From Chroococcidiopsidaceae cyanobacterium CP_BM_RX_35 (GTDB taxonomy: Bacteria > Cyanobacteriota > Cyanobacteriia > Cyanobacteriales > Chroococcidiopsidaceae), in the NCBI GenBank assembly GCA_019242465.1, contig JAFAVL010000793.1, positions 1-6,737 of the forward strand: DNA of 6,737 nucleotides, in the 5' to 3' direction. The stretch's first letter is position 1, and the number at the start of each line of letters is the position of its first letter. Under the pieces are notes generated by a model. That model was not told where the DNA came from. It was given only the letters and a program-made list of their open reading frames with translations, and searched no databases. Both the position numbers and the translations under genes were made by a program. Of the stretch, positions 6,004-6,737 are shown piece after piece.

Positions 6004-6732
6004 TCACTCCTCCCCCGCTTCCATAACGCGTTGAAACAAATAGCCAGTGCCTCGTGCTGTCAAAATTAGCTCTGGATTACTTGGATCTGCCTCCAGCTTA
6101 GACCGCAGGCGTGAAATGTGGACATCAACAACGCGGGTATCAACGTGACGCTCTGGGGTGTAGCCCCACACCTCTTGCAAAATTTCTGAGCGAGAAAAGG
6201 CTTCACCGGAACGGCTAACCAACAACTCCAGTAAGCTAAACTCCATGCCTGTCAGCCGCATCCGTTCGTCACCCTTGTAGACTTGCCGCCTGTTGGTATC
6301 AATCCTGAGATTGCCCACATGGATCACCCCAGAACTGGGAATCCCAGTTGCCCCATTTTTCTCCACCCGTCGCAGCACCGAACGAATTCGCGCTTCTAGC
6401 TCTCTAGGAGAAAACGGCTTGACCACATAATCATCTGCACCTAACTCCAGTCCAGTAATGCGGTCAGCGACATCTCCTAAGGCTGTTAGCATAATGATGG
6501 GCACGTCCGATTCTTTCCGCAGTTCTTGACAGACGCCATAGCCATCTAGCTTGGGCATCATCACGTCTAGCACTACTAAGTCTGGTCCTGCTTGACGAAA
6601 AGTGTCTAAAGCTTCTTCGCCGTCAGCTGCGGTAACGACATCGTAGCCAATCATCGAAAGCCGGGTTTCTAGAATCCGCCGAATACTGGCTTCGTCATCT
6701 ACTACCAAGATTTTTTCTTTATGACTTTCCAA
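6004..6732 (-). CDS. rpaB: RpaB (Ycf27), OmpR-family response regulator
   Basis: RpaB is the cyanobacterial DNA-binding regulator of high-light and redox-stress genes. It binds HLR1 direct repeats and is controlled by the NblS/Hik33 kinase. The receiver (about 6-120) is canonical: acidic pair D12-D13, phospho-acceptor D56 in LDVMMPKLDGYG, T83 and K105 in VVKPFSP. A linker with IPSSGVIHVGN leads to an OmpR/PhoB winged helix (about 135-236) with LTGMEFSLLELL, the recognition-helix region RHVDTRVVDVHISRLRSKL and the wing TARGTGYLFQR. The 242-residue length is typical. TTG 6730-6732 is the only start within the window. The reading frame is still open to the edge, and the true start may lie a few codons further out, since N-termini of RpaB orthologues vary just before KEKILVVDDE. 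It heads the rpaB-ccb-bioA run, so its promoter lies outside the window. RpaA, the circadian paralogue, is less likely given this sequence. Confidence 0.95.
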   Translation of the reverse strand: MESHKEKILVVDDEASIRRILETRLSMIGYDVVTAADGEEALDTFRQAGPDLVVLDVMMPKLDGYGVCQELRKESDVPIIMLTALGDVADRITGLELGADDYVVKPFSPRELEARIRSVLRRVEKNGATGIPSSGVIHVGNLRIDTNRRQVYKGDERMRLTGMEFSLLELLVSRSGEAFSRSEILQEVWGYTPERHVDTRVVDVHISRLRSKLEADPSNPELILTARGTGYLFQRVMEAGEE

Positions 6733-6737
6733 TCTCT

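Overview
The window looks like chromosomal DNA from a cyanobacterium. Two genes point there directly: an almost textbook RpaB (Ycf27) response regulator, and a CCB2/CCB4-type factor for cytochrome b6f haem assembly, a family confined to oxygenic phototrophs. The octamer GCGATCGC (HIP1, a cyanobacterial genome signature) occurs five times in 6.7 kb, where about 0.1 would be expected by chance. The large PAS-rich hybrid kinase fits a large-genome, possibly filamentous lineage. I cannot name the genus.

Layout. Bases 1-2979, minus strand: one uninterrupted hybrid sensor kinase of at least 993 codons (REC, four PAS, HisKA, HATPase, second REC), whose C-terminus lies beyond the left edge. Bases 2980-3172: the divergent intergenic region shared by the kinase and the next gene. 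Bases 3173-4021, plus strand: a probably exported protein with a tandem 13-residue Gly/Tyr/Asn/Pro repeat followed by two TPR units. Bases 4038-6732, minus strand: rpaB, a ccb gene and bioA in that transcriptional order, probably one operon. ccb and bioA overlap by one base (TAATG). The rpaB-ccb gap of 44 bases carries a G-rich short repeat. The exported protein and bioA converge with only 16 bases between them and no visible hairpin terminator.

How the genes relate. RpaB is the light/redox-stress transcription factor of cyanobacteria. The CCB protein helps attach haem c(i) to cytochrome b6, and BioA makes the diaminopelargonate precursor of biotin. Their co-transcription would tie a photosynthetic regulator, an electron-transport assembly factor and a cofactor enzyme to one promoter outside the right edge. 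The kinase and the exported repeat protein share an intergenic region, but nothing in the sequence shows they work together.

No tRNA, rRNA, CRISPR array, insertion sequence or phage gene was seen. The points most worth a second look are the kinase's N-terminal receiver, whose metal-binding acidic pair is replaced by Ser-Asn while its other catalytic residues remain; the unrecognised 13-residue repeat of the exported protein; and the ccb-bioA overlap.
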